Below, one piece after another: positions 1 to 6,029 of a stretch of DNA of 6,540 nt. The stretch lies in NCBI GenBank assembly GCA_034666705.1, contig JAXDLH010000391.1, positions 1 through 6,540 on the forward strand. The letters run 5' to 3'. The translations under genes were made by a program, and so were the position numbers. The stretch's first letter is position 1, and every line of letters begins with the position of its first letter. The stretch comes from JAXDLH01 sp034666705 (GTDB lineage: Bacteria > Chloroflexota > UBA6077 > SHYK01). The notes under the pieces were generated by a model. It had not been told where the DNA came from and made no database searches. It saw only the letters and a program-made list of their open reading frames with translations.

Positions 1-86
1 AAGCGGATTGGCCAGCCATCCACCCCGGGTAAAGACACGTCGGGCATCTGGTCGCCAACCTTCAGGATGCGCCGCGTCTGGTTCAT
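1..86 (-). CDS. Partial redoxin / peroxiredoxin-like protein (N-terminal 28 codons)
   Basis: Only the start of this gene is in the window; it runs off the left edge. It opens with ATG at 84-86, preceded by a GAGGG ribosome binding site (complement of 93-97) six bases upstream. The 28 visible residues begin MNQTRRILKVGDQMPDVSLP and continue with GVDGWPIR. The pattern VGDxxPDVxLPxxDG is typical of the first strand and turn of AhpC/TSA, Bcp or TlpA-like thioredoxin-fold proteins; the peroxidatic or CxxC cysteines would come later and cannot be seen. There is no signal peptide or lipobox in the visible part, so a cytoplasmic protein is likely. It follows the upstream molybdoenzyme stop by 15 bases, so the genes are very probably co-transcribed. 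The fold call is reasonable; the exact enzymatic class is unknown. Confidence 0.55.
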   Translation of the reverse strand, partial: MNQTRRILKVGDQMPDVSLPGVDGWPIR

Positions 87-101
87 TGGAGGCCCTCGCT
101 C

Positions 102-1730
102 TCAGGCTAGCGCGCGACGGATCTCGATTGAGTGGTATCCGGTGACACCCTCGGGGAAGTCCTCGTGTACTTCGGCAATCTGGGGGGTGCCCGCGCCATC
201 CGTCGCGCGTACCACGAGCTTGGCACGATCGAGTTCCTGCGGGACGTCCCAATCGTAGAGCCAAAGGATCCAGGCGCTGGGACCCAACGCTGATTTGACG
301 GTCGCCGGCGCCCACGTCATGCCGCCGTCAACGCTGACCTCGACCCTGGAGATACCCCGCGCGCCGGCGACCGCGATGCCGCCGATGAAGTTGGGCCCAG
401 CCCGCAGCGCCGCTCCATGTTTCGGGAGGTCGATGCGCGAGGTGGTGTGCATCTGCACTGTATCGTCCCACCCACGCTCTTCCCAGTAGCCTTTGAAGTC
501 GTAGTCGACGACCTCGATGCCGGTCACCCATTTGACGTTCTTCTGGCCATAGATGTCAGGCAAAATCAGGCGTGCGGGAAAGCCATGTTGCTGTGGCAGC
601 GGCGCGCCGTTCATCTCGTAGGCCAGCATCGTGTCTGGTTCCATTGCTTTCGCGAGCAGAATGCTGTCCGCATACCGGTCGGCGGCGTGGAATACGACTT
701 TGAACGCGCTGGGCTTCACCCCGGCTTCTTTGAGAAGGCTGGCCACCGAAATGCCCGTCCACTGCGCATTCCCAATGAGGTCGCCGCCAATCGGGTTCCC
801 GACGCATTGCATGGTGAAGTACTGCTGCGCGGCCGGCAGGGCGCGGATCTCGTCGTAGCGATAACTGGCCGGTCGCTCCACCAGGCCGCCTACGGTGAGG
901 CGCCAGTCGTTCGAATTGACAGCCGGATCCCGCACCAGGTTCTTAGAGACGGCGTAGAGCTCGTCGTTGGGCGTAATCTCGGTCGCAAGCCCGGGCACAC
1001 CACGATCGAGCGTGATCTTCAGACTGTTGGGTTCCACAGACTCGGGAATGGCGTCGATTGCCCTGACCACGGGGGGCATAATCGCCGCGGAAGGTTGGGG
1101 TGCGGCCGCCCTGATTGCGGGCCCGGGGCGTTCAGCGAGCCAGCGAAAGGCGCTGAACCCGAGCGCCAGGCTGCCAACGGCTATGACGCTGGTGCGAATA
1201 TAGCCGCGCCTTACACTGGGCTCATTGGACGTAATCGCTCCGGTGGAGGTCGCGATCGCCCAGATGCCCTCGTAGCAGATCAGATAGAGCGCGCCAACCA
1301 CGGCGAGCGCCCCCAGTGTGCGCATGGCACCATACTGAGTCTCGCTGCCCAGCACGCCTTGTCCGAACAGCGGGAGGGCGACCAGACCGACCGTCGCGAG
1401 CGTGGCGATGACCGCGCCGGTGCGGCGCTTCCAGCTCCACCCGCGTCGTGCGAAACTCGCGCCAAGCAGGGCGCCGACGCCGATCTGGCCGAGCAGCACG
1501 GCGACAAGAAGCAGACGCTTGGCGAGCGGGCCAAACGTCTGGATCATCGCCACGACGACGCGGATCGGCGTCACCTCGGTTATGGCGTCGCCCAGCTCCT
1601 CGACGAGTGATGGCTGGTTGGCGACGACCGCGATCGCGAGCGCGCCGAGCGAGGCGAGGCACCCGGCGAGCACGCCTGCCAGCAAGCCGATGGAGCTGCG
1701 ACCCGACGGTCGGTTTACAGCCTGGTCCAC
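102..1730 (-). CDS. Membrane-anchored sulfite-oxidase-family molybdopterin oxidoreductase (paralogue 2, downstream copy)
   Basis: A 542-residue oxidoreductase of the sulfite oxidase fold; the substrate is unknown. The chosen start is GTG at 1728-1730, with GGAGGG four to five bases upstream; the frame stays open to 1946, but that extension overlaps the preceding gene and has no matching residues in the paralogue, whose product also starts (V/M)DQA. Five hydrophobic helices are visible at about residues 13-36, 70-92, 104-126, 137-160 and 180-198. A twin-arginine motif VRRGYIR (173-179) sits just before helix 5. By the positive-inside rule the catalytic part lies outside the cytoplasm. The molybdopterin domain spans about 255-415, with the presumed molybdenum-ligand Cys309 in MQCVGNPIGG and the conserved stretch GFPARLILPDIYG (383-395). 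The Mo-co dimerisation domain follows (about 428-540). The family is clear. It could be a sulfite or sulfoxide enzyme or something new. Confidence 0.88.
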   Translation of the reverse strand: MDQAVNRPSGRSSIGLLAGVLAGCLASLGALAIAVVANQPSLVEELGDAITEVTPIRVVVAMIQTFGPLAKRLLLVAVLLGQIGVGALLGASFARRGWSWKRRTGAVIATLATVGLVALPLFGQGVLGSETQYGAMRTLGALAVVGALYLICYEGIWAIATSTGAITSNEPSVRRGYIRTSVIAVGSLALGFSAFRWLAERPGPAIRAAAPQPSAAIMPPVVRAIDAIPESVEPNSLKITLDRGVPGLATEITPNDELYAVSKNLVRDPAVNSNDWRLTVGGLVERPASYRYDEIRALPAAQQYFTMQCVGNPIGGDLIGNAQWTGISVASLLKEAGVKPSAFKVVFHAADRYADSILLAKAMEPDTMLAYEMNGAPLPQQHGFPARLILPDIYGQKNVKWVTGIEVVDYDFKGYWEERGWDDTVQMHTTSRIDLPKHGAALRAGPNFIGGIAVAGARGISRVEVSVDGGMTWAPATVKSALGPSAWILWLYDWDVPQELDRAKLVVRATDGAGTPQIAEVHEDFPEGVTGYHSIEIRRALA

Positions 1731-1821
1731 GTTTCCCTCCCGATCATGCGGGGTGGAACACCCGTCCGTCTCGATGCCTGTGGCAGGACGACGGGCGGCG
1801 ACAATTGGGCGCGCATCTGCC
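1731..1821 (-). other. Structured spacer between the two molybdoenzyme genes
   Basis: This 91-base gap between paralogues can fold on the transcript. One perfect hairpin is gggtg-gaa-caccc at 1751-1763. A second, overlapping stem-loop spans 1761-1795: cccgtc (1761-1766) pairs with gacggg (1790-1795), with a one-base bulge, a three-pair continuation and an inner cctg/cagg stem. Neither is followed by a T tract, so this does not look like a terminator. The two stems share bases and would be mutually exclusive. They could slow ribosomes or polymerase, or set the relative expression of the second gene, but in such GC-rich DNA they may be incidental. Confidence 0.35.
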
Positions 1822-3423
1822 TCACGCGGTGGCGCGGCGCACTTGAATCGTATGGTACCCCGACGAGCCATCCGGCAAAGGATCGCGGATCTCGGCGGTC
1901 TGCAGCGCGCCCGTGCCGTCGGTGGCGCGGACGAGGATCTGCTCACGATCGAGGGTCTCGGGGAAATCCCAGCGGTACAGCCACAGCACCCAGGTGAACG
2001 GCCCCAGCGCCGGTTTGAAGGTGGCGGGCGCCCACGTCGCGCCGCTATCGGTGCTCACCTCGACCTTCGAGATCCCCCGCTGGCCGGCGACCGCCACGCC
2101 CCCCAGGTAGTTGGGGCCAGGCCGCAGGAATGAGTCGTTGCGCGGCAGGTCGATGCGCGACGTCGTGTGCATCTGGGCGGTGTCGTTCCAGCCGCGGTTT
2201 TGCCAGTAGCCTTTGAAGTCATACCCGACCAACTCGATCTTGGTAAGCCACTTCGCGTTCTTCATCCCGTAGATATCCGGCACGATGAGCCGGGCGGGAA
2301 AGCCGTGCTTCTCCGGAAGGATCACGCCGTTCATCTCGTACGCGACCATCGTGCCCATCTGGAGCGCCTTCTCGAGGGGGATGCTATCCGTGTAATCGTC
2401 CGCCGAGGTCAACACCACGTCCACGGCATCCGGCTTCACCCCGGCGTCAGCCAACAGATCCGCTAGCCAGACACCTCTCCACAGCGCATTGCCGATGAGC
2501 TCGCCGCCCACCCCGTTGCTGATGCATTGGAGGGTGAGGAGCTGCTCGGCAACCGGCAGCTCCCGAATCTCGTCATACGTGTACGTGCGTGGGCGCTCGA
2601 CAAGGCCGGCGACGGTGAGCTGCCACGTCTTCGGGTCGACGACGGGGTCGCGAAAGACGTTCTTCGTGACGACGTAGAACTGATCGTTTGGCGTGATCTC
2701 GGGCGGGAGCCCGGGGACGCTGCTCCGCAGTGCTCCCGCGAGGTCGGTCGTAGCGCCCAGCGCCGCCGCGGTCAGCGCAGCCTCACTGGAGGCAAACGGC
2801 GCGACCGCGGGCGGCGCGAGGCGGGCGGCGAGCCAGCGGAAACCGCCGATGCCGAGCGCCAGGCCACCGATCGCGTATGCGCCGTTGCGAACGAACCTGC
2901 GTCGTGCGGCCGCTTCCTCCTGGGCAAACACGCCGTCTGGGTGCAGCACGACCCAGAGCGCCTCGTAGCCAACCACGAACAGCGCACCGAGGATCAGCAG
3001 CGCCCCGAGTGTGCCACCGGCGCCGTAGCGCGTGCTGTTCCCCAGAAGGCCCGCACCGAAGAGCGGCAAAACGACGAGCCCGACGATCCCGAGGAGAGCC
3101 ACGACCATGGCGATACGCCCGGCTCGGCCCAGCTCACGGCGGTCGAAGATCCCGCCGAGGAGGCCGCCGAGGCCAATCTGACCAAGGAGCACACCTGCGA
3201 ACAGGAGTCGCTTGGCGTTTGGGCCGAACGCCAGAATCATGCCCTCGATGACCGCCACCGGCGTGGTGGCGGCGATGGCGTCGGCCAGCTCCTCTGCGAT
3301 GGAGGGCTGGCTCGCCGCAACTGCGAGCAGCAGCGCGCCGATGGCGGCGATGCTCGCCGCGATGATGCCGACCAAGAAGCCGATCGCCAGGAGAGGTCGC
3401 CGCTGCCCGCCTGCCTGATCCAC
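1822..3423 (-). CDS. Membrane-anchored sulfite-oxidase-family molybdopterin oxidoreductase (paralogue 1, upstream copy)
   Basis: A 533-residue oxidoreductase, first gene of the cluster and clear paralogue of the next one. The start is GTG at 3421-3423, preceded by GGGGGA with a four-base spacer. An in-frame ATG at 3462 would add 13 residues not shared with the paralogue and lies at the predicted transcription start. Five helices occur at about residues 10-36, 70-92, 103-126, 137-160 and 181-198. The motif ARRRFVR (173-179) directly before helix 5 fits the Tat consensus, and the loops at 94-103 and 161-180 are basic, which puts the C-terminal domain outside. The molybdopterin domain covers about 245-405, with presumed ligand Cys300 in LQCISNGVGGELIGNALW. 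The dimerisation domain follows, with MHTTSRIDLP at 418-427. The electron partner and substrate cannot be read from the sequence. Known five-helix Moco proteins with a Tat motif before the last helix are the closest match. Confidence 0.88.
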   Translation of the reverse strand: MDQAGGQRRPLLAIGFLVGIIAASIAAIGALLLAVAASQPSIAEELADAIAATTPVAVIEGMILAFGPNAKRLLFAGVLLGQIGLGGLLGGIFDRRELGRAGRIAMVVALLGIVGLVVLPLFGAGLLGNSTRYGAGGTLGALLILGALFVVGYEALWVVLHPDGVFAQEEAAARRRFVRNGAYAIGGLALGIGGFRWLAARLAPPAVAPFASSEAALTAAALGATTDLAGALRSSVPGLPPEITPNDQFYVVTKNVFRDPVVDPKTWQLTVAGLVERPRTYTYDEIRELPVAEQLLTLQCISNGVGGELIGNALWRGVWLADLLADAGVKPDAVDVVLTSADDYTDSIPLEKALQMGTMVAYEMNGVILPEKHGFPARLIVPDIYGMKNAKWLTKIELVGYDFKGYWQNRGWNDTAQMHTTSRIDLPRNDSFLRPGPNYLGGVAVAGQRGISKVEVSTDSGATWAPATFKPALGPFTWVLWLYRWDFPETLDREQILVRATDGTGALQTAEIRDPLPDGSSGYHTIQVRRATA

Positions 3424-3468
3424 GGTCTCCCCCGAATCGCCACGCCGTGCAGCGCGGCCCACGCTGCC

Positions 3469-3474
3469 ATTCTA
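3469..3474 (-). promoter_or_regulatory. Possible -10 element for the molybdoenzyme cluster
   Basis: The minus strand reads TAGAAT here, five of six matches to TATAAT. It would place transcription start near 3462 and give a leader of about 40 bases before the GTG at 3423. There is no convincing -35 hexamer 16-18 bases upstream, so this is only a candidate. It also argues against translation from the ATG at 3462. Confidence 0.3.
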
Positions 3475-3550
3475 CGCATGGCGACGGAGTACGATGAGTC
3501 ACGGATTGTCGAATCTGCCGCACCGTAACATGGCTGCCTCAAAATCTGGA

Positions 3551-3559
3551 TGCTACAAT
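3551..3559 (+). promoter_or_regulatory. Extended -10 promoter for the HNH endonuclease gene
   Basis: The sequence TGCTACAAT matches the extended -10 consensus TGnTATAAT with one mismatch and lies in the most AT-rich part of the divergent intergenic region. The position 17 bases upstream (tggctg, 3531-3536) is a poor -35, as is usual for extended -10 promoters. Predicted start is near 3566, giving a leader of about 46 bases that contains a small inverted repeat (aagc-gtat-gctt, 3580-3591). Confidence 0.45.
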
Positions 3560-3611
3560 TTCTGCGCTATTTCCGATCCAAGCGTATGCTTGAACCGCAG
3601 CCGGGGGCTGT

Positions 3612-4127
3612 GTGACGCAGGTCCTTGTTCTCAATCAGAACTACGAGCCGCTCAACGTGTGCAACGCGCGGCGCGCGATTGTCCTGATTGACGGAGGCAA
3701 GGCGGAAGTCCTGGAAGTGGATGGCATAGCCTACCGTTCGCCCTCGCGGACGGTCCGCATCCCTTCGGTGATTCGGCTCAATCACCTCATCAGGCGCCCA
3801 CGGCCACGCGTGCGGCTCACGCGCCGCGAGATCTTCCTCCGCGACCAGCATACCTGCCAGTACTGCGGCTCCAAGGGCAAAGAGCTCACCCTCGACCACG
3901 TCATGCCGAAGCATCGCGGTGGGCGCCACGCCTGGGAGAACCTGGTGAGCGCATGCCGCACCTGCAATCACCACAAGGGCGGCAAGACGGTCGAGGAAGC
4001 AAAGATGGCGCTGCGCCGGCAGCCCTTTGAGCCGAAGGCGACGGCCCAGTACCTCTTCCAGCACTATGTGGACTCGAACCAATCGTGGGCGCAGTATCTC
4101 GCGATTGCCGACATGCCGCTGGCCTGA
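3612..4127 (+). CDS. HNH endonuclease domain protein
   Basis: A 171-residue HNH-type nuclease-fold protein. The start is GTG at 3612, preceded by a GGGGG ribosome binding site at about 3602-3606. The first 60 residues (opening MTQVLVLNQNYEPLNVCNAR) form the N-terminal part seen in this common stand-alone family. The HNH/zinc core follows: CxxC at Cys82/Cys85, the LDH motif with Asp95-His96, HRGG at 101-104, WEN with Asn110, and a second zinc pair CRTC at Cys115/Cys118 followed by Asn119 and KGG. All key residues are present, so it should fold and bind metal. The C-terminus has the family's EEAKMALRRQPFEP stretch. It is transcribed away from the molybdoenzyme cluster. No methylase, specificity subunit or integrase lies beside it, so it is not an evident restriction or mobile gene. 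Family assignment is firm; its cellular role is not established. Confidence 0.9.
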   Translation: MTQVLVLNQNYEPLNVCNARRAIVLIDGGKAEVLEVDGIAYRSPSRTVRIPSVIRLNHLIRRPRPRVRLTRREIFLRDQHTCQYCGSKGKELTLDHVMPKHRGGRHAWENLVSACRTCNHHKGGKTVEEAKMALRRQPFEPKATAQYLFQHYVDSNQSWAQYLAIADMPLA

Positions 4128-4313
4128 CCCGTCCCGGTCTCGGTTAACCGCCGTTCACCTAGCGCTAGCTTAATCTTGACGCCACGTAACGGTTCGCGTC
4201 ACTGCGCCCCCGCAGAATGCTGATGACACCGCTGCGGCTCGGCGCCGGGTTGTGGACGGTCTCAGGCGAAGATCCTGATCAACATCTCAGGGTGGACGCG
4301 AAAGGAGATCATC
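4128..4313 (+). promoter_or_regulatory. Intergenic region with two 10-bp palindromes and the ribosome binding site of the next gene
   Basis: This 186-base gap holds two perfect palindromes close behind the HNH stop: cggttaaccg (4141-4150) and ctagcgctag (4159-4168), whose centres are 18 bases apart. They are too self-complementary to form RNA hairpins with proper loops, so dimeric protein-binding sites are more likely than terminators. A TTGACG (4176-4181) resembles a -35 element, but no good -10 follows at 16-18 bases. At the 3' end AAAGGAG lies six to seven bases before the GTG at 4314. I see no other gene here. Confidence 0.35.
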
Positions 4314-4661
4314 GTGGCAGATCACTACGTCGTTCATGACGACCGCGGCACCGGCGTGGGATCCGGAATGGTGCTCGGGATCCTGGTTGCGCTGCTCGTC
4401 GCAGTCGTCGTCTTGTTCCTCGTCTTCGGCGGCGGCTTCGGTCGTGCCACAGGTGGCGGTACGGCAACGCAACCGGGTGGCCAAACCAATATCAACGTGC
4501 CTGGGTCAAGTGCGCCTAGCGCGCCCAACGTCAGCGCGCCGCAGGTGAACGTACCGCAGCCGAGCGCCCCGCAGATCAACGTCCCCGGGCGGGTCGACGT
4601 GAACGTCAACGGCGGCGGCACGGGTAGCGGCGGCTCCGGTGCCAGTGGCAGTGGAGGCTAA
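4314..4661 (+). CDS. Small single-pass membrane protein with repetitive Asn/Val/Pro/Ala and Gly/Ser tail, unknown function
   Basis: A 115-residue protein I do not recognise. The GTG start is well supported by AAAGGAG upstream. Residues 1-16 are short and polar (MADHYVVHDDRGTGVG). A strongly hydrophobic helix covers about 17-38, followed by a glycine-rich hinge. The rest is low complexity: SAPQVNVPQP (74-83) and SAPQINVPGR (84-93) form a ten-residue tandem repeat. NVP recurs at 61-63, 79-81 and 89-91, VDVNVN follows at 94-99, and the end (100-115) is only Gly, Ser, Thr and Ala. There is no lipobox, cysteine or sortase motif. With few charges near the helix the topology is uncertain; an exposed tail outside the cell is plausible. 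The tail composition differs greatly from its neighbours. It may be a cell-envelope or spacer protein; translation looks real, function is open. Confidence 0.75.
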   Translation: MADHYVVHDDRGTGVGSGMVLGILVALLVAVVVLFLVFGGGFGRATGGGTATQPGGQTNINVPGSSAPSAPNVSAPQVNVPQPSAPQINVPGRVDVNVNGGGTGSGGSGASGSGG

Positions 4662-4684
4662 GAGCGACCGCTGAGCGCTCGCTC
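4662..4684 (+). other. Short inverted repeat just after the small membrane protein gene
   Basis: The arms gagcga (4662-4667) and tcgctc (4679-4684) directly follow the TAA stop and enclose an 11-base loop. An A-rich stretch follows and there is no T tract, so it is not a typical terminator by itself. It precedes the much stronger hairpin at 4697-4731 and may be incidental. Confidence 0.25.
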
Positions 4685-4696
4685 GGAAAACAATTA

Positions 4697-4731
4697 AGGG
4701 TCCTGGAGCGCGACGCGCGCTCCAGGACCCT
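4697..4731. terminator. Strong 16-bp perfect hairpin, probable bidirectional terminator between convergent genes
   Basis: The arm agggtcctggagcgcg (4697-4712) is the exact reverse complement of 4716-4731, leaving a three-base loop (acg). It sits between the convergent small membrane protein gene and TrkA-type gene. On the minus strand the stem is followed by TTAATTGTTTTCC, a T-rich run suited to intrinsic termination of the TrkA operon. On the plus strand the following bases (ctctgcgct) are only weakly T-rich, so termination of the plus transcript would rely mostly on the stem. Confidence 0.75.
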
Positions 4732-4836
4732 CTCTGCGCTAATGCCCTCTCTCCCTCGTGTTGGGGGCGAGACTCAACTACGGTTCACCGCGTTTCGCGA
4801 GTCCTGCACCATACGGGGCAGGTGAGGGGACATTTC
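4732..4836. other. 3' spacer behind the TrkA-type gene, no gene seen
   Basis: About 105 bases with small inverted repeats only: cgcg-ttt-cgcg at 4789-4799 and cctgc/gcagg at 4803-4822. On the minus strand this is the stretch between the TrkA stop codon and the main hairpin. I see no open frame with a ribosome binding site and no T-rich terminator tail in it. Confidence 0.4.
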
Positions 4837-5496
4837 TCAGCCCCCCAGGAGCGCCTCGCGGAAGGCTGCCTCATTTTTCGACGTCGTAAACGCGATGACC
4901 TCGTCGCCGATGAGAATCGGCGTATCGTCCTCGGGGAAGATCGCCGTTCCCTCGCGGATGATCACTGCGATGCGAGCCGGTGACGGCAGCCGCACGTCGC
5001 GGATGCGTTGACCCGCCACCCGCGAGCCCCGCTCGATCTTCGCTTCCACAATCTCCACGTCGGTCTCCCGCAGGCGGAGCAGCGGGATGAGGTGCTCCCG
5101 GGGGATCTCCTGCTCAATGACGCTCAGGACGACCTCGGTGGCACTCACGGTGTCGTCGATGCCGAGGCGGTGGAAGATCTCCGCGTTCTTCGGGTTGTTG
5201 ATCCGCGCAATCGCGCGCCGGGAGTGGTACCGCGCCTTGCACACCTGACAGATTACGAGGTTGTCCTCGTCGTCGCCAGTCACCGCGGCCACGAGATCGG
5301 CGCGCTCCGCGCCGGCCTCGCGCAGCACCGTCGCCTCACAGGCGTCACCGGCCATCACGATGCTGCCCAGGTCCGCTTCGATCTCGGCGGCGCGGCGTGG
5401 ATTGCGCTCGATGATCAGAACCTCGTGGTTCTGCTCGACCAGCTCCCTGGCGAGATAGAAGCCGACCTTGCCACCGCCGGCCACAATGACGTACAT
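4837..5496 (-). CDS. TrkA-type potassium transport regulatory protein (TrkA-N plus TrkA-C, RCK)
   Basis: A 219-residue cytoplasmic RCK protein of the kind that gates Trk/Ktr K+ channels or other ion transporters in response to bound nucleotide. I take ATG at 5494-5496 as the start because GAGG lies six bases before it; the GTG one codon upstream is too close to that site. The Rossmann TrkA-N domain occupies about 1-130: glycine motif G7-G-G9-K-V-G12, acidic Glu30 at the end of the second strand (typical for NAD(H) binding), then AGDA at 49-52 and TGDDEDN at 73-79. The TrkA-C domain spans about 145-217, with RGSRVAGQRI, FPEDDTPILIGDEV and related signatures. It is the third gene of the stress protein-TrkA-TrkA set, 39 bases after the short TrkA gene, and is followed by the strong hairpin. 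Length is normal for a single-unit KtrA/TrkA protein; E. coli TrkA is a double-length version. Confidence 0.88.
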   Translation of the reverse strand: MYVIVAGGGKVGFYLARELVEQNHEVLIIERNPRRAAEIEADLGSIVMAGDACEATVLREAGAERADLVAAVTGDDEDNLVICQVCKARYHSRRAIARINNPKNAEIFHRLGIDDTVSATEVVLSVIEQEIPREHLIPLLRLRETDVEIVEAKIERGSRVAGQRIRDVRLPSPARIAVIIREGTAIFPEDDTPILIGDEVIAFTTSKNEAAFREALLGG

Positions 5497-5535
5497 CACT
5501 CACCTCGTGGGGCGTGCCGTTGCGGCACGTCCGGG

Positions 5536-5988
5536 TCACGTGCTCGGCGCTGCTCCCGACGTCCCGCCGCCGGCCTGGTTCGGTTCCTCGCCCTCGAGTA
5601 AGACTGCCAGAAATGCATTCGCACCCATGACGGTCGGCGAGATGGTCTGAATGCCGAGGAGCTCAAACGTCTCCTGGCGCAATGGGTCGTAGATCCGAGC
5701 GACGACCGTGGGCACGTTGAAGATGTGCAGCGCCACCTGCGACGCCATGATGTTGCGATTGTCGCCCTGAGTCGCGGCGATGAAGGCGTCGGCGCGCTCG
5801 ATGCCGGCCCGGCGCAGCACGTCGCTGTCGATGCCATTGCCGATCAACGTGTTGCCCGCGAAGTCGACGTCGAGGCGCCGAAAGGCGTCACCATTGATGT
5901 CGAGAATCGTGACTTCGTGGCCGGCGCGCGAGAGCTCGTTGGCGACGCGGGCGCCCACGCGCCCGCTGCCCATGATGACGGTAAACAT
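5536..5988 (-). CDS. Short TrkA-N-domain protein lacking the TrkA-C domain
   Basis: A 150-residue protein with one Rossmann TrkA-N domain. ATG at 5986-5988 leads directly into the first strand (MFTVIMGSGRVG); GAGGT lies about ten bases upstream, a slightly long spacing. The glycine motif is G7-S-G9-R-V-G12, and Asp30 is the acidic residue expected for NAD(H). GNGIDSDVLRRAGIERADAF (50-69) and ATQGDNRN (72-79) follow the family pattern. After about residue 132 it ends in a flexible Gly/Ser/Ala-rich tail instead of a TrkA-C domain. The stop is clean and I see no C-domain remnant in the 39 bases before the next gene, so this looks like a natural short form, not a recent frameshift. It probably forms a mixed assembly with the full-length TrkA-type protein encoded next, which is inference. 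In single-chain TrkA the two Rossmann halves are fused. Confidence 0.85.
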   Translation of the reverse strand: MFTVIMGSGRVGARVANELSRAGHEVTILDINGDAFRRLDVDFAGNTLIGNGIDSDVLRRAGIERADAFIAATQGDNRNIMASQVALHIFNVPTVVARIYDPLRQETFELLGIQTISPTVMGANAFLAVLLEGEEPNQAGGGTSGAAPST

Positions 5989-6029
5989 ACTGGCATTGAC
6001 CTCAGCGGCCGCGGCCTAGTGGCGGCTGC

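Noticed and set aside
417..1610. Long plus-strand open frame (397 codons) opposite the downstream molybdoenzyme
   Set aside because: It is antisense to a gene with clear domains, its translation is rich in Arg, Gly, Ala, Asp and His with no motif, and no ribosome binding site is evident. This is the usual shadow frame in high-GC DNA.
1731..1946. N-terminal extension of the downstream molybdoenzyme to an upstream start at 1946
   Set aside because: It would overlap the 3' end of the preceding gene, encodes a basic, non-conserved stretch, and ignores the GGAGGG site at the GTG at 1730.
3424..3462. ATG at 3462 as start of the upstream molybdoenzyme
   Set aside because: The added 13 residues have no counterpart in the paralogue, and the GTG at 3423 has a clear ribosome binding site and the shared DQA start.
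2527..3528. Long plus-strand open frame (333 codons) opposite the upstream molybdoenzyme
   Set aside because: Antisense to a well-supported gene, with a low-information charged translation and no family features.
3567..4082. Minus-strand open frame (171 codons) opposite the HNH gene
   Set aside because: It mirrors the HNH coding sequence, which has all catalytic and zinc residues; the antisense product has no recognisable domain.
4217..4339. Forty-codon plus-strand frame between the HNH gene and the small membrane protein gene
   Set aside because: There is no Shine-Dalgarno sequence before its ATG, and it overlaps the better-supported start at 4314 in another frame.
5008..5601. Plus-strand open frame (197 codons) opposite the TrkA genes
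   Set aside because: It spans the gap between two clear minus-strand genes and has no ribosome binding site or domain.
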